The notes under the pieces: generated by a model | Database searches by the model: none | Told to the model about the DNA's origin: nothing | Seen by the model: the letters and a program-made list of their open reading frames with translations, nothing else | Program-made: the position numbers and the translations under genes | Assembly (NCBI RefSeq): GCF_030693775.1 | Contig: NZ_JAUXZY010000004.1 | Coordinates: 930,001 to 994,000, forward strand | Reading direction: 5' to 3' | DNA: 64,000 bases | Source: Polynucleobacter sp. | Lineage (GTDB): Bacteria; Pseudomonadota; Gammaproteobacteria; Burkholderiales; Burkholderiaceae | Shown here: in pieces, positions 1-10,015 of the stretch | How the letters are laid out: each line of letters starts with the position of its first letter | Numbering within the stretch: position 1 is the stretch's first letter

Positions 1-1
1 T

Positions 2-949
2 CAGGCTGACCCCTCAATTTCTGTGATCGAAAAGGCGATAAAAGCAGCTCAAAATTGCAAGTCAGATTACATTGTTGGATTTGGTGGCGGTAGCTCAATG
101 GATGTAGCCAAGTTGGTTGCATTATTAGCGCTTGGTAAAGAGAGGCTGGAAGATATCTATGGAATAGATAAAGTTAAAGGCCCACGCCTGCCATTGATTT
201 TGGTGCCCACCACTGCAGGCACAGGCTCTGAGGTAACCAAAAGTTCGGTCGTAACGGTTAGCGAGAGTGAAAAGAAGGGTGTTTTATCACCATATTTATT
301 GCCTGACTTAGCGCTGCTGGATGCAGAGTTAACGCTTGGATTGCCTGCCCATGTTACTGCCGCCACGGGAATTGACGCTATGGTGCATGCAATTGAGGCC
401 TTCACTACAAAGCATTTAAAGAATCCAATGGCAGATTGCATAGCAAAAGAAGCATTGAGACTGTTATCGAGCAATCTTCATCAGGTAGTCATGCGCGGGG
501 ATGATATTGTGGCCCGTGAAAACATGCTGCTCGGCGCCTGTCTCGCGGGCATGGCTTTTGCAAACGCGCCGGTTGCAGGGGTGCACGCCCTGGCATATCC
601 CATAGGCGCTCGTTTTCATGTGCCACATGGCTTATCAAATTCACTTGTATTGGGTCCGGTGATGCGTTTTAACGTGGAAGTTGCCCATGAAATGTATGCA
701 GAGCTCGGGCGGATTATTAATCCGGGTCTTCAAGGGTCTAGTCAGGAGCAGGCCTATCAATTAGCGGATTATATGGGCGGGCTTGCAGGAGATTTGGGGC
801 TGCCACAGCGCATGACTGACGTTGGTATTGATGCTTATGATGTTGACCAGTTAGCGAAAGATGCAATGCTGCAAACACGCCTACTAATGAATAGTCCAAG
901 GGAAATCACTTTTAAGGATGCGGTTGCGATCTATCAAGAGGCTTTATAA
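2..949 (+). CDS. Iron-containing alcohol dehydrogenase, 5' truncated by window start
   Basis: The reading frame is open from base 2, so the N-terminus lies outside the window; the GTG at 23 is only an internal codon. The visible 316 residues have the group III Fe-ADH signatures: the nucleotide-binding GGGSSMD, the PTTAGTGSEVT stretch, and metal ligands of the D-x3-H type in GIDAMVHAIEAF, followed by HALAYPIGARFHVPHG. Family members oxidise or reduce small alcohols and aldehydes with NAD(P). The gene converges with the LacI-type regulator at 990. Given the sulfonate-type genes to the right it may act on a short hydroxy-aldehyde of the same pathway, but this is inference and the substrate cannot be read from sequence. 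Confidence 0.9.
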   Translation, partial: QADPSISVIEKAIKAAQNCKSDYIVGFGGGSSMDVAKLVALLALGKERLEDIYGIDKVKGPRLPLILVPTTAGTGSEVTKSSVVTVSESEKKGVLSPYLLPDLALLDAELTLGLPAHVTAATGIDAMVHAIEAFTTKHLKNPMADCIAKEALRLLSSNLHQVVMRGDDIVARENMLLGACLAGMAFANAPVAGVHALAYPIGARFHVPHGLSNSLVLGPVMRFNVEVAHEMYAELGRIINPGLQGSSQEQAYQLADYMGGLAGDLGLPQRMTDVGIDAYDVDQLAKDAMLQTRLLMNSPREITFKDAVAIYQEAL

Positions 950-989
950 AAGGTTTGTTTCGTATGCGGAAAAACGAATAAGAAATAGT

Positions 990-2045
990 TTATTTTTCAA
1001 GGACCATTTTTTTGCCAATATTGGTAGTTGAGTCACGTATAACTAAGCTAACTTCCACATTAATTTTCCTCGGTAATCGCGCCAATCCTTCGATTTGCGA
1101 TATGAGGTGATGTGCCGCTTTCGACCACATGCCAATTGAATCAACGCGAATAGTTGAAAGACTTGGACTTAGATGGCGAGTTAATTCAAGATCGTCAAAG
1201 CCAATAATTGAAAGTTTTTTAGGGACTTCTATTTTTTTATCTTGAGCTTCCAATAGGGCGCCAACCGCAAGAATATCTTGGCCACAGACTACTGCACTTA
1301 TTTTAGGATTAATTTGAAGTAATTTTTTTAAAGCAAATCGTGCATCCTCAATCTGATAGGGCACCTCAATTATGGATTTCTTTTCTAAAGTAATTCGATG
1401 GCTCTTGAGGAGCTCACATACTCCATCAACGCGATCCCTTGCGCGATCATTATTTGCTGTTTGGCCTGCAATCATTCCAAAATTTTTATGCCCAACCTGC
1501 AGAAGGTACTCCACACCAAGTTGGATTGCCTTTTTATTATCAAATCCAGCTGTATATCCATTTAAAGGAGGGCTTAACGTGCCAATATGGATATAAGGGA
1601 GTCGCCTTGTTTTCAGTAGGCGTATGAGCTCTAATTTTTGACTGGAGCCAAACATGGCGATTCCCTCAACTCCTTGAAGGAGAAGGTTTCGAACTTGTTG
1701 GCTTTCGATATCTGGATCGTAGTTGGTGCTTGCAACGAGCATTTGATATCCCGCTTCGCTTAGCTGCCGCTGAAATTCTGCCAGTCCTTGTGCAAAGATG
1801 GCGTGATCAAGGGTTGGTACGATTACCCCAATTGAGCCCGATCGCTTCAGCATTAAGGATCTTGCGCCAGCATTGGGGATATAGCCTAGCTTGTCAATAA
1901 TGCGATAGATATTCTTTTTTAGCTCATCGCTGACAGCAGTTGGGTTATTGAGAGCTCTTGACACCGTAGCAGTTGAGACCTTAGCCAATTTTGCAACCTG
2001 ATCGATGGTTACGCTTGTTTTTGCTAGGGTTTTCACTGATCTCAT
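990..2045 (-). CDS. LacI family transcriptional regulator
   Basis: A full-length LacI/GalR repressor of 351 residues. An N-terminal helix-turn-helix covers about residues 12-33 (VTIDQVAKLAKVS then TATVSRALNN), a hinge-helix region follows near residue 60 (PNAGARSL), and the rest is a periplasmic-binding-protein-like effector domain with the C-terminal IIGFDDLELTRHLSPSLSTI segment usual in the family. It is divergent from the ABC importer genes with only 42 bases between the start codons. A perfect match to the LacI-family operator consensus sits on the importer side (2089-2102). It therefore probably represses the importer and catabolic genes and is released by a pathway compound. The effector is unknown. 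Confidence 0.93.
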   Translation of the reverse strand: MRSVKTLAKTSVTIDQVAKLAKVSTATVSRALNNPTAVSDELKKNIYRIIDKLGYIPNAGARSLMLKRSGSIGVIVPTLDHAIFAQGLAEFQRQLSEAGYQMLVASTNYDPDIESQQVRNLLLQGVEGIAMFGSSQKLELIRLLKTRRLPYIHIGTLSPPLNGYTAGFDNKKAIQLGVEYLLQVGHKNFGMIAGQTANNDRARDRVDGVCELLKSHRITLEKKSIIEVPYQIEDARFALKKLLQINPKISAVVCGQDILAVGALLEAQDKKIEVPKKLSIIGFDDLELTRHLSPSLSTIRVDSIGMWSKAAHHLISQIEGLARLPRKINVEVSLVIRDSTTNIGKKMVLEK

Positions 2046-2087
2046 GATGTATAAATTCTCTATTTTTCAGTCTTTTTTGATATTAGA

Positions 2088-2891
2088 ATGAAAGCGCTTA
2101 CATTTATTCTACTGGGTAATGAAATTCTGAAAAAGCTTTTTTTCTACACTCTCTTTCTGCTGGCAGTTGGCCTTATTTGGCTTTCTATAACCCAATGGTT
2201 TGGTCTCATTTCCCCGATGCGCTTTCCATCGCCCTCGGATGCATGGGCGTCACTAAAAGTGATCGCTTTCAATGGGTATGGAAATGGAAAGCTGCATCAA
2301 CATGTTTTGCAAAGCGTTGGTTTGGTCACAACTGCCTTTCTAATTTCATCAGCTTCTGGCGTGTTATTGGGCATCTTTATGGGGGCCAATCGCAAAATTG
2401 AAGCTATATTTAATCCAATCTTCCTAACATTGCGACCAATACCACCATTGGCGTGGATCCCTTTGGCAATAGTCTGGTTGGGTCTTGGTGATCCAGCCAA
2501 AATTATGGTTATTTTTGTAGCTGCATTTGTTCCTTCGGCAATTAATACCTTTACGGGGATACGATCACTTGATATTGCTCAAAAGGAGGCGGCCTTGATG
2601 TTAGGGGTATCGCGCTTTAGTTTTTACACAGAAGTGTTAATACCAACTGCCATGCCGCTCATTTTTTCAGGTTTACGTCTTTCTTTGCAGGCATCTTGGA
2701 CAACCTTAGTAGCTGCCGAATTGGTTGGTGCCGCTTTGGGGCTGGGCTCAATCCTAAACCAAGCTGCACAAGACATTAATCCAGCCATGATTTTGGTAGG
2801 CATGCTGAGTGTGGCCATCTGTGGATGGCTAATGACACAGCTATTGGGTTTGCTTGAAAAATCCGCAATGCCATGGAGGCGATTGCCGTGA
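2088..2891 (+). CDS. ABC transporter permease, NitT/TauT (sulfonate/taurine) family
   Basis: Inner-membrane permease of 267 residues with an N-terminal membrane segment at about residues 17-37 and further hydrophobic segments. The cytoplasmic EAA loop that contacts the ATPase is recognisable at EAALMLGVSRFSFYTEVLIP. It resembles SsuC/TauC. No good Shine-Dalgarno sequence precedes the ATG, and the likely -10 element lies only a few bases upstream, so the message may be leaderless or the start may differ. No other in-frame start keeps the first membrane helix. It is the first gene of the importer operon and overlaps the next permease gene. Confidence 0.9.
   Translation: MKALTFILLGNEILKKLFFYTLFLLAVGLIWLSITQWFGLISPMRFPSPSDAWASLKVIAFNGYGNGKLHQHVLQSVGLVTTAFLISSASGVLLGIFMGANRKIEAIFNPIFLTLRPIPPLAWIPLAIVWLGLGDPAKIMVIFVAAFVPSAINTFTGIRSLDIAQKEAALMLGVSRFSFYTEVLIPTAMPLIFSGLRLSLQASWTTLVAAELVGAALGLGSILNQAAQDINPAMILVGMLSVAICGWLMTQLLGLLEKSAMPWRRLP
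2089..2102. promoter_or_regulatory. Predicted operator of the LacI-type regulator
   Basis: TGAAAGCGCTTACA fits the LacI-family consensus TGWAANCGNTNWCA at every fixed position and is palindromic except for one base pair (positions 3 and 12). It overlaps the ATG at 2088 of the first permease gene, just after the AT-rich stretch TATTAGAAT that may serve as the -10 element. Binding here would block transcription of the importer operon. The match is seen directly; binding by the adjacent repressor is inferred. Confidence 0.7.
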
Positions 2892-3670
2892 AGCAGGAGA
2901 CCCTCAATCGTCAGGAATGGATGTTGTATTCACTCCTAGGAATAGGTTTATTTTTATCTGTTTGGTATGGCGCAGTTTTTCTTCAGGTTACTCCCAAACA
3001 ATTTTTACCTGCTCCCCATGAGGTTTTAGATAAATTAAGCTCACTTCTGACTCAGCCATTTTCAGGATTTACATTATTGGCGCATATTGCATCGAGCTTT
3101 CAACGATTTTTGTATGGATTTATTTTGGCTATTGCAATTGGTATTCCATTGGGATTGCTGATGGCATTATCCAAAAACATAGATCGCTTGATAACTCCTT
3201 TTTTTGAAAGCATTCGCTTTATTGCACCTATCGCTTGGGTACCATTTGCTGCGCTTTGGTTTGGAACCGGCATCGGTGGCCCAGTCTTAATTATTTTTAT
3301 GGGCGCATTCCCTCCAGTGCTGATTAATACCTATCGCGGTGCTATTCACGTCGATAAAAAATTCATCGAAGCCGCTCAGATGCTTGGCGCAAGCAAAATT
3401 CGATTGATGGCAGAGGTTTTGTTTCCGGCGGCCATCCCATCCATTGTGGCCGGTCTCAGAATTTCAGCTGGCTTAGGTTGGCAATCTTTAATTGGAGCCG
3501 AGTTAATCGTGGCATCGAGTGGAGTTGGATACATGATGGTGAAGGGCCAGGCAAGCATTCAAACCGATATTGTGATGAGCGGCATGGTAGCGATTGGGAT
3601 CATAGGACTTGTGATTGATGTTTGTTTAAGAATGACTGAAAAATTAGTTAGTAAGTATCGAGAAAATTAA
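2888..3670 (+). CDS. ABC transporter permease, NitT/TauT family (second subunit)
   Basis: Second permease, 260 residues from the chosen GTG start. GGAGG at 2875-2879 lies eight bases before this GTG, and the GTGA overlap with the stop of the previous gene is typical of translational coupling. An ATG at 2873 would add five residues but has no such site. The EAA loop is seen at EAAQMLGASKIRLMAEVLFP. Two non-identical permeases suggest a heterodimeric membrane pore served by one ATPase, whereas classical SsuC or TauC is a single permease gene. The substrate class (sulfonate-like) is inferred from the family and from the HpsN-like gene downstream. Confidence 0.9.
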   Translation: MKQETLNRQEWMLYSLLGIGLFLSVWYGAVFLQVTPKQFLPAPHEVLDKLSSLLTQPFSGFTLLAHIASSFQRFLYGFILAIAIGIPLGLLMALSKNIDRLITPFFESIRFIAPIAWVPFAALWFGTGIGGPVLIIFMGAFPPVLINTYRGAIHVDKKFIEAAQMLGASKIRLMAEVLFPAAIPSIVAGLRISAGLGWQSLIGAELIVASSGVGYMMVKGQASIQTDIVMSGMVAIGIIGLVIDVCLRMTEKLVSKYREN

Positions 3671-3671
3671 G

Positions 3672-4454
3672 ATGGCAAATATTGTTTTTGATGGCGTGGA
3701 AAAAAAGTTTACGCAAGGTGGTAAAGAGTTTCTTGCGGTTGGCGAGACAAACTTTACGGTTGCCGATAAAGAATTTGTTGCCATTGTTGGTCCATCCGGC
3801 TGTGGCAAGACAACCTGCCTGAGAATGGTTGCTGGATTTGAGGCGCCAACAAAAGGCGTTATTCGAGTTGGCGGAGAGATTGTTACTGCGCCGGGCCCGG
3901 ATCGGGCGGTTGTTTTTCAACAATTCGCCTTGTTTCCGTGGAAAACAGTATTGGATAACATTACCTTTGGCCTTAAGGCAATGGGATTGGATGAATCCGA
4001 GCGAAATAAGCGCGCTGCAAATCTAATTACTATGGTCGGCTTGGAGGGTTATGAAGCAGCCTATCCACATCAATTATCTGGCGGAATGCAGCAGAGAGTT
4101 GCGATCGCACGGGCGTACGTTCTTGACCCCGGGGTTTTGTTAATGGATGAGCCATTCGGAGCGCTTGATGCCCAAACTCGGGTTGTCATGCAAGAGGAGT
4201 TAGTAAAACTAGCCAGGAAAAATCCGAGGACTGTTTTATTTATCACGCACGCTGTTGAGGAGGCTGTCTATTTGGCTGACCGAGTGGTTGTAATGTCACG
4301 CCGACCTGGCTTAATTAAGGAGGTGATTGACGTTAAAAAAATCCGCCTGGATGAGCGTTGGGATGAGCATGCTCGCATTGAAGATGTAATGGATTTAAGT
4401 TCGTTTGTGCATTTACGTAGTCAGATTTGGAAGTTACTAAGGGAGCAGCATTAA
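3672..4454 (+). CDS. ABC transporter ATP-binding protein, NitT/TauT family
   Basis: ATPase subunit of 260 residues, close to the SsuB/TauB/NrtD length. Walker A is GPSGCGKT (residues 40-47), the Q-loop is VVFQQFALFPW, the ABC signature is LSGGMQQR from residue 135, Walker B ends in MDEP with D159 and E160, and the switch histidine is in FITHAVEEA. It starts one base after the second permease stop, so it is in the same operon. It powers uptake across the inner membrane together with the two permeases and the binding protein at 4488. Confidence 0.95.
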   Translation: MANIVFDGVEKKFTQGGKEFLAVGETNFTVADKEFVAIVGPSGCGKTTCLRMVAGFEAPTKGVIRVGGEIVTAPGPDRAVVFQQFALFPWKTVLDNITFGLKAMGLDESERNKRAANLITMVGLEGYEAAYPHQLSGGMQQRVAIARAYVLDPGVLLMDEPFGALDAQTRVVMQEELVKLARKNPRTVLFITHAVEEAVYLADRVVVMSRRPGLIKEVIDVKKIRLDERWDEHARIEDVMDLSSFVHLRSQIWKLLREQH

Positions 4455-4487
4455 GTAAGGCGGTACTTTTTTAACCAAGGAGACGTA

Positions 4488-5546
4488 ATGAAGATTAAAT
4501 CAAAGTTAATAAGTGTGTTAATGGGGTCGATCATCGGGTTAGGACTTGCGACGCAATCGCATGCGCAAGCGAATCTGACTGAGATTAAGGTAAGTTATCA
4601 GCCGGCACTGTATTGGGCTTTACCATTTTATGTTGCCACTGAAAAAAATTGGTGGGCAGAACTTGGATTAAAGCCAACATTTAGTACTTTCCCAGCTGGC
4701 GTACCTCAAATTGCTGCATCAGCTTCTAAATCGTGGGATGTTGGTGGCACAGGCTCTGTTCCTGCTGTTTTGGGGTATGTCCGCTTCGGCATTAAAACCA
4801 TTGGCATAACAAATGATGAGTCTGCAGGTAATGCATTACTTGCAACAGCAAAGACAGCGGATGCATTTGCGAAAAATCCACAAAGCATCAAAGGCCAGAC
4901 CATTGTATTGACTGCAAATTCCACCGGTGATTATGCAGTGCAGTCGTGCTTAAAAAAGTATGGCATTGCCAAGTCTGATGTCACTATTAAAAATATGGGT
5001 CAAGCTGAAATTATTTCTGCCATGTCTTCGGGTAACGCTGATTTAGGTGGTTTATGGGCCCCAAATATTTATACACTGGAAGAAAAAGCGGGGGCAAAAG
5101 TCATTTGTAGCGGAAAAGATGGCGGAGCTTTTGTCCCTGGCGCTCTAATTGTTCGTGGTGATTATGCAAAAGAAAATCCGCAAAATGTGGCTAAGTTTCT
5201 TGCAATCTATATTCGCGCATGGAGCTGGATGAATGCGAATAAGCCACAAGCTATTGCCATGATGAAGAAATTTTATGAGCAAGGTGGCGTAAGTATCTCA
5301 GAGGCATCGATGCGTAAAGAGTTTGATACCCGCCCAACCTATGATTTGGCTTCGCAGCTAAGAATTATGGATCAAGCAAAAGGCACATCAGAGGCTGACG
5401 GCTGGTTCAATGCAATAGCAGCTTTTATGCAAAGCACTGGCGCTCTTACTAGCGTTCCTCCAGCCAAAGACTACGTTACCGATGAGTTTATGAAGATGGT
5501 AAACGCAGATAAGAAACTGCGTGACTTTGCGGCAAATACGAAGTAA
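4488..5546 (+). CDS. ABC transporter substrate-binding protein, NMT1/TauA-SsuA type
   Basis: Periplasmic binding protein of 352 residues with a clear signal peptide (residues 1 to about 26, charged MKIKSK start, hydrophobic core, SHA cleavage motif). The mature protein has the NitT/TauT-type fold pattern: YQPALYWALPFYVATEK near the N-terminus and a substrate-loop-like GGTGSVPAVLGY. The start is set by an ideal AAGGAG six bases before the ATG. Most relatives bind sulfonates, taurine, nitrate or pyrimidine precursors. The 3' spacer (5547-5611) has a short GC stem, TCCCCG (5557-5562) with CGGGGA (5579-5584), which might reduce readthrough into the dehydrogenase genes. Confidence 0.92.
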   Translation: MKIKSKLISVLMGSIIGLGLATQSHAQANLTEIKVSYQPALYWALPFYVATEKNWWAELGLKPTFSTFPAGVPQIAASASKSWDVGGTGSVPAVLGYVRFGIKTIGITNDESAGNALLATAKTADAFAKNPQSIKGQTIVLTANSTGDYAVQSCLKKYGIAKSDVTIKNMGQAEIISAMSSGNADLGGLWAPNIYTLEEKAGAKVICSGKDGGAFVPGALIVRGDYAKENPQNVAKFLAIYIRAWSWMNANKPQAIAMMKKFYEQGGVSISEASMRKEFDTRPTYDLASQLRIMDQAKGTSEADGWFNAIAAFMQSTGALTSVPPAKDYVTDEFMKMVNADKKLRDFAANTK

Positions 5547-5572
5547 TTAATCGTGGTCCCCGTTGGGAGTAA

Positions 5573-7692
<2,120 letters not shown>

Positions 7693-7701
7693 GACTCGAT
7701 T

Positions 7702-8706
7702 ATGAAAGCACTGGTTTATACCAACCCCAATGAAATGCAGCTATTAGAGCGCCCTTATCCGACCATGGATCAGGATGAAGTTATCTTGAGGATCGACTCA
7801 GTTGGGATTTGCGGAAGCGATATGCATGCTTATCATGGGCATGATCCGCGAAGGAAGCCAGGATTAGTACTGGGGCATGAGTTTTCGGGTGTTGTAATTG
7901 AGAGCCTATCGACCAATTTCAAGAAGGGCTCACGCGTTACTGGCAATCCATTAATTACGTGTGGCGTATGCGAGTATTGCGTTCAGGGGAGAAATAATCT
8001 TTGCTCTAATCGCACTATGGTTGGAATGACGAGGCCGGGCGCTTTTGCGGAGTATATGAGCATCCCAGCAAAGACATTAATTACGCTGCCGGATGATATG
8101 GCGATGGACGCAGCCGCCTTGACTGAGCCTGCCGCTACTGCCGTTCATGCAATCAATTTATCAATGCGAGCATTACATCGCCCCATCCAAGAATGCCGTG
8201 TCCTAATTATTGGGGGTGGCGCTATTGGCATGTTGACAGCTTTATTACTTAAACATTTTGGAGTGAATGATTTATGTGTTGCTGAAACAAATGCTTTGCG
8301 TAGAGAGTCAATTCGTCTCCATGCTGAGTGCAAAACAAGCGATCCAATAGTAGAAGCGATCATTGAAAATCATTATGATTTTGTTATTGATTGTGTTGGG
8401 ACAAAACTAACCCGTAAATCAGCATTTGAGTCAATCAAACCCGGCGGAGTGATTATGCACGTTGGTCTGCAGGATTGGGCAAGTGAGATTGATATGCGCA
8501 AATTAACCCTTGCTGAAATTACTCTATTAGGGACCTACACTTACTCAACTGCAGATTTAATTGCGACTGTAAACTATTTAAATCAAGGTGCATTTGGATC
8601 TTTAGCCTGGGTCGAAAAGAGATCGCTGGATGATGGTGCTAATGCGTTTGATGATTTGAATCGCGGCAACACTTCTTCAGCCAAAATTCTGTTAAAACCA
8701 AATTAA
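7702..8706 (+). CDS. Zinc-dependent alcohol dehydrogenase, candidate HpsP-like
   Basis: Medium-chain dehydrogenase of 334 residues. Catalytic zinc ligands are visible as C37 (GICGSDMH) and H59-E60 (GHEFSG). The structural zinc lobe has C87, C90, C93 and C101. The Rossmann motif is GGGAIG. It resembles threonine/sorbitol-type dehydrogenases. It starts nine bases after the SDR gene and is in the same operon. In DHPS-degrading bacteria a Zn-ADH (HpsP) is described beside HpsN and an SDR as the dehydrogenase for the other enantiomer, and the same three-gene set is seen here. The family assignment is firm; the substrate is inferred from context. Confidence 0.88.
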   Translation: MKALVYTNPNEMQLLERPYPTMDQDEVILRIDSVGICGSDMHAYHGHDPRRKPGLVLGHEFSGVVIESLSTNFKKGSRVTGNPLITCGVCEYCVQGRNNLCSNRTMVGMTRPGAFAEYMSIPAKTLITLPDDMAMDAAALTEPAATAVHAINLSMRALHRPIQECRVLIIGGGAIGMLTALLLKHFGVNDLCVAETNALRRESIRLHAECKTSDPIVEAIIENHYDFVIDCVGTKLTRKSAFESIKPGGVIMHVGLQDWASEIDMRKLTLAEITLLGTYTYSTADLIATVNYLNQGAFGSLAWVEKRSLDDGANAFDDLNRGNTSSAKILLKPN

Positions 8707-8707
8707 G

Positions 8708-10015
8708 ATGTCAAATTCAGATGCCTTTTGGATGCCATTTACGCCCAATCGGGACTTTAAGCTTTCGCCTCGATTACTAGCATCCGCTTCTGGCGTTACT
8801 TATCAAACTGCCGATGGAGGGGCTGTTTTAGACGGTATATCTGGCTTATGGTGTGTTGGGGCTGGTCATAAGCACCCAAAAATTGCTGAGTCGATGAAGA
8901 CTCAAATCGACACACTGGATTTTGCTTCCAGTTTTCAGGTTGGGCATTTAGGCGCATTTAAGCTAGCAGAACGTATTGCATCGATTGCACCCAAAAATCT
9001 GGATAGGATATTTTTTGTTAATAGCGGATCTGAAGCATGCGATACCGCTATGAAAATGGCGCTAGCCTATTGGCGTGTCCGTGGGCAAGGTCATCGAAAT
9101 TTATTTATTGGGCGTGAGCGCGGTTTTCATGGGGTGGGTTTTGGTGGCATCTCAGTTGGCGGAATGATTAATAATCGTAAGGTTTTTGGCGCCTCATTAT
9201 TGCGTTCTGATCATTTACGATCAACTTGGGATCCTGCAAATCAGGCCTTTGTGAAGGGAGAGCCTGAGCATGGATATGAGATGGCGGATGAGCTTGAAAG
9301 TCGAATCATTGCTTTGCACGGTGCGGATAATATAGCGGCTGTAGTTATAGAGCCAATTGCATGCTCAACTGGTGTTTTGGTTCCGCCCAAGGGATATCTA
9401 AAGCGTATTCGCGAAATTTGCGATCGCCATGAGTTACTTTTAATTTTTGATGAAGTCATTACTGGATTTGGCAGGACTGGAAATATGTTTGCATCAACTA
9501 CGTTTGATGTTGTTCCAGATATGATTTTGTTTGCTAAGACTGTAACCAATGGGGCTGCTCCATTGGGCGGTGTTATTGTTAGCCGTTTAATACACGATAC
9601 GTTGATGCATGGCCCTCGCCATATGGCTGAGTTGATGCATGGCTATACGTATTCCGGTCACCCACTATCCTGTGCCGCAGCATTGGCTATGATTGACGTA
9701 ATTGAGCAGGAAGGCCTTTTGGAGCAAGTGAATGCGCTCTCACCTTATTTTGAGGAGGCCGTTCATTCACTCGCCGATCTAGATTAGGTTGTTAGTGTGC
9801 GCAACTTTGGATTAGCGGCAGGTGTGGAGCTAAAGGCAAAGCAGGACGCCATTGGTGAGCGCGGATTTAATGCTCAGGCGCTTGCATTTAAGCATGGCGT
9901 CTTAACGAGGGCGCCAGGAGACTCCTTAGTTCTAGCCCCACCATTTATAACAACGCGCTCACAAGTTGATCAAATGGTGGATGGGTTTAGAAAAGCAATT
10001 CTAGAAACAGCTTAG
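8708..10015 (+). pseudogene. Class III omega-amino acid-pyruvate aminotransferase, interrupted by in-frame TAG
   Basis: The frame from 8708 encodes a PLP class III aminotransferase of the beta-alanine/omega-amino acid-pyruvate type: DAFWMPFTPN start, GSEACDTAMKMAL, IFDEVITGFGRTG, and the PLP lysine K277 in FAKTVTNGA. A TAG at 9785-9787 stops it after 359 residues. The same frame then continues to 10015 with VRNFGLAAGVELK and the normal C-terminal domain. Without the TAG the product would have 435 residues, normal for the family. No frameshift is involved, so one substitution explains it. Either the gene is recently dead, the base is a sequencing error, or the amber codon is sometimes read through. 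A possible role is deamination of an amino-sulfonate or use of beta-alanine. Confidence 0.85.

Noticed and set aside
961..980. TTCGT/ACGAA hairpin between Fe-ADH and LacI genes as a terminator
   Set aside because: The stem has only five base pairs and a long loop, too weak to call.
9797..10015. Separate small gene of 72 codons after the aminotransferase
   Set aside because: It is in the same frame as the upstream gene and encodes the missing C-terminal aminotransferase domain, so it is a fragment, not a gene.
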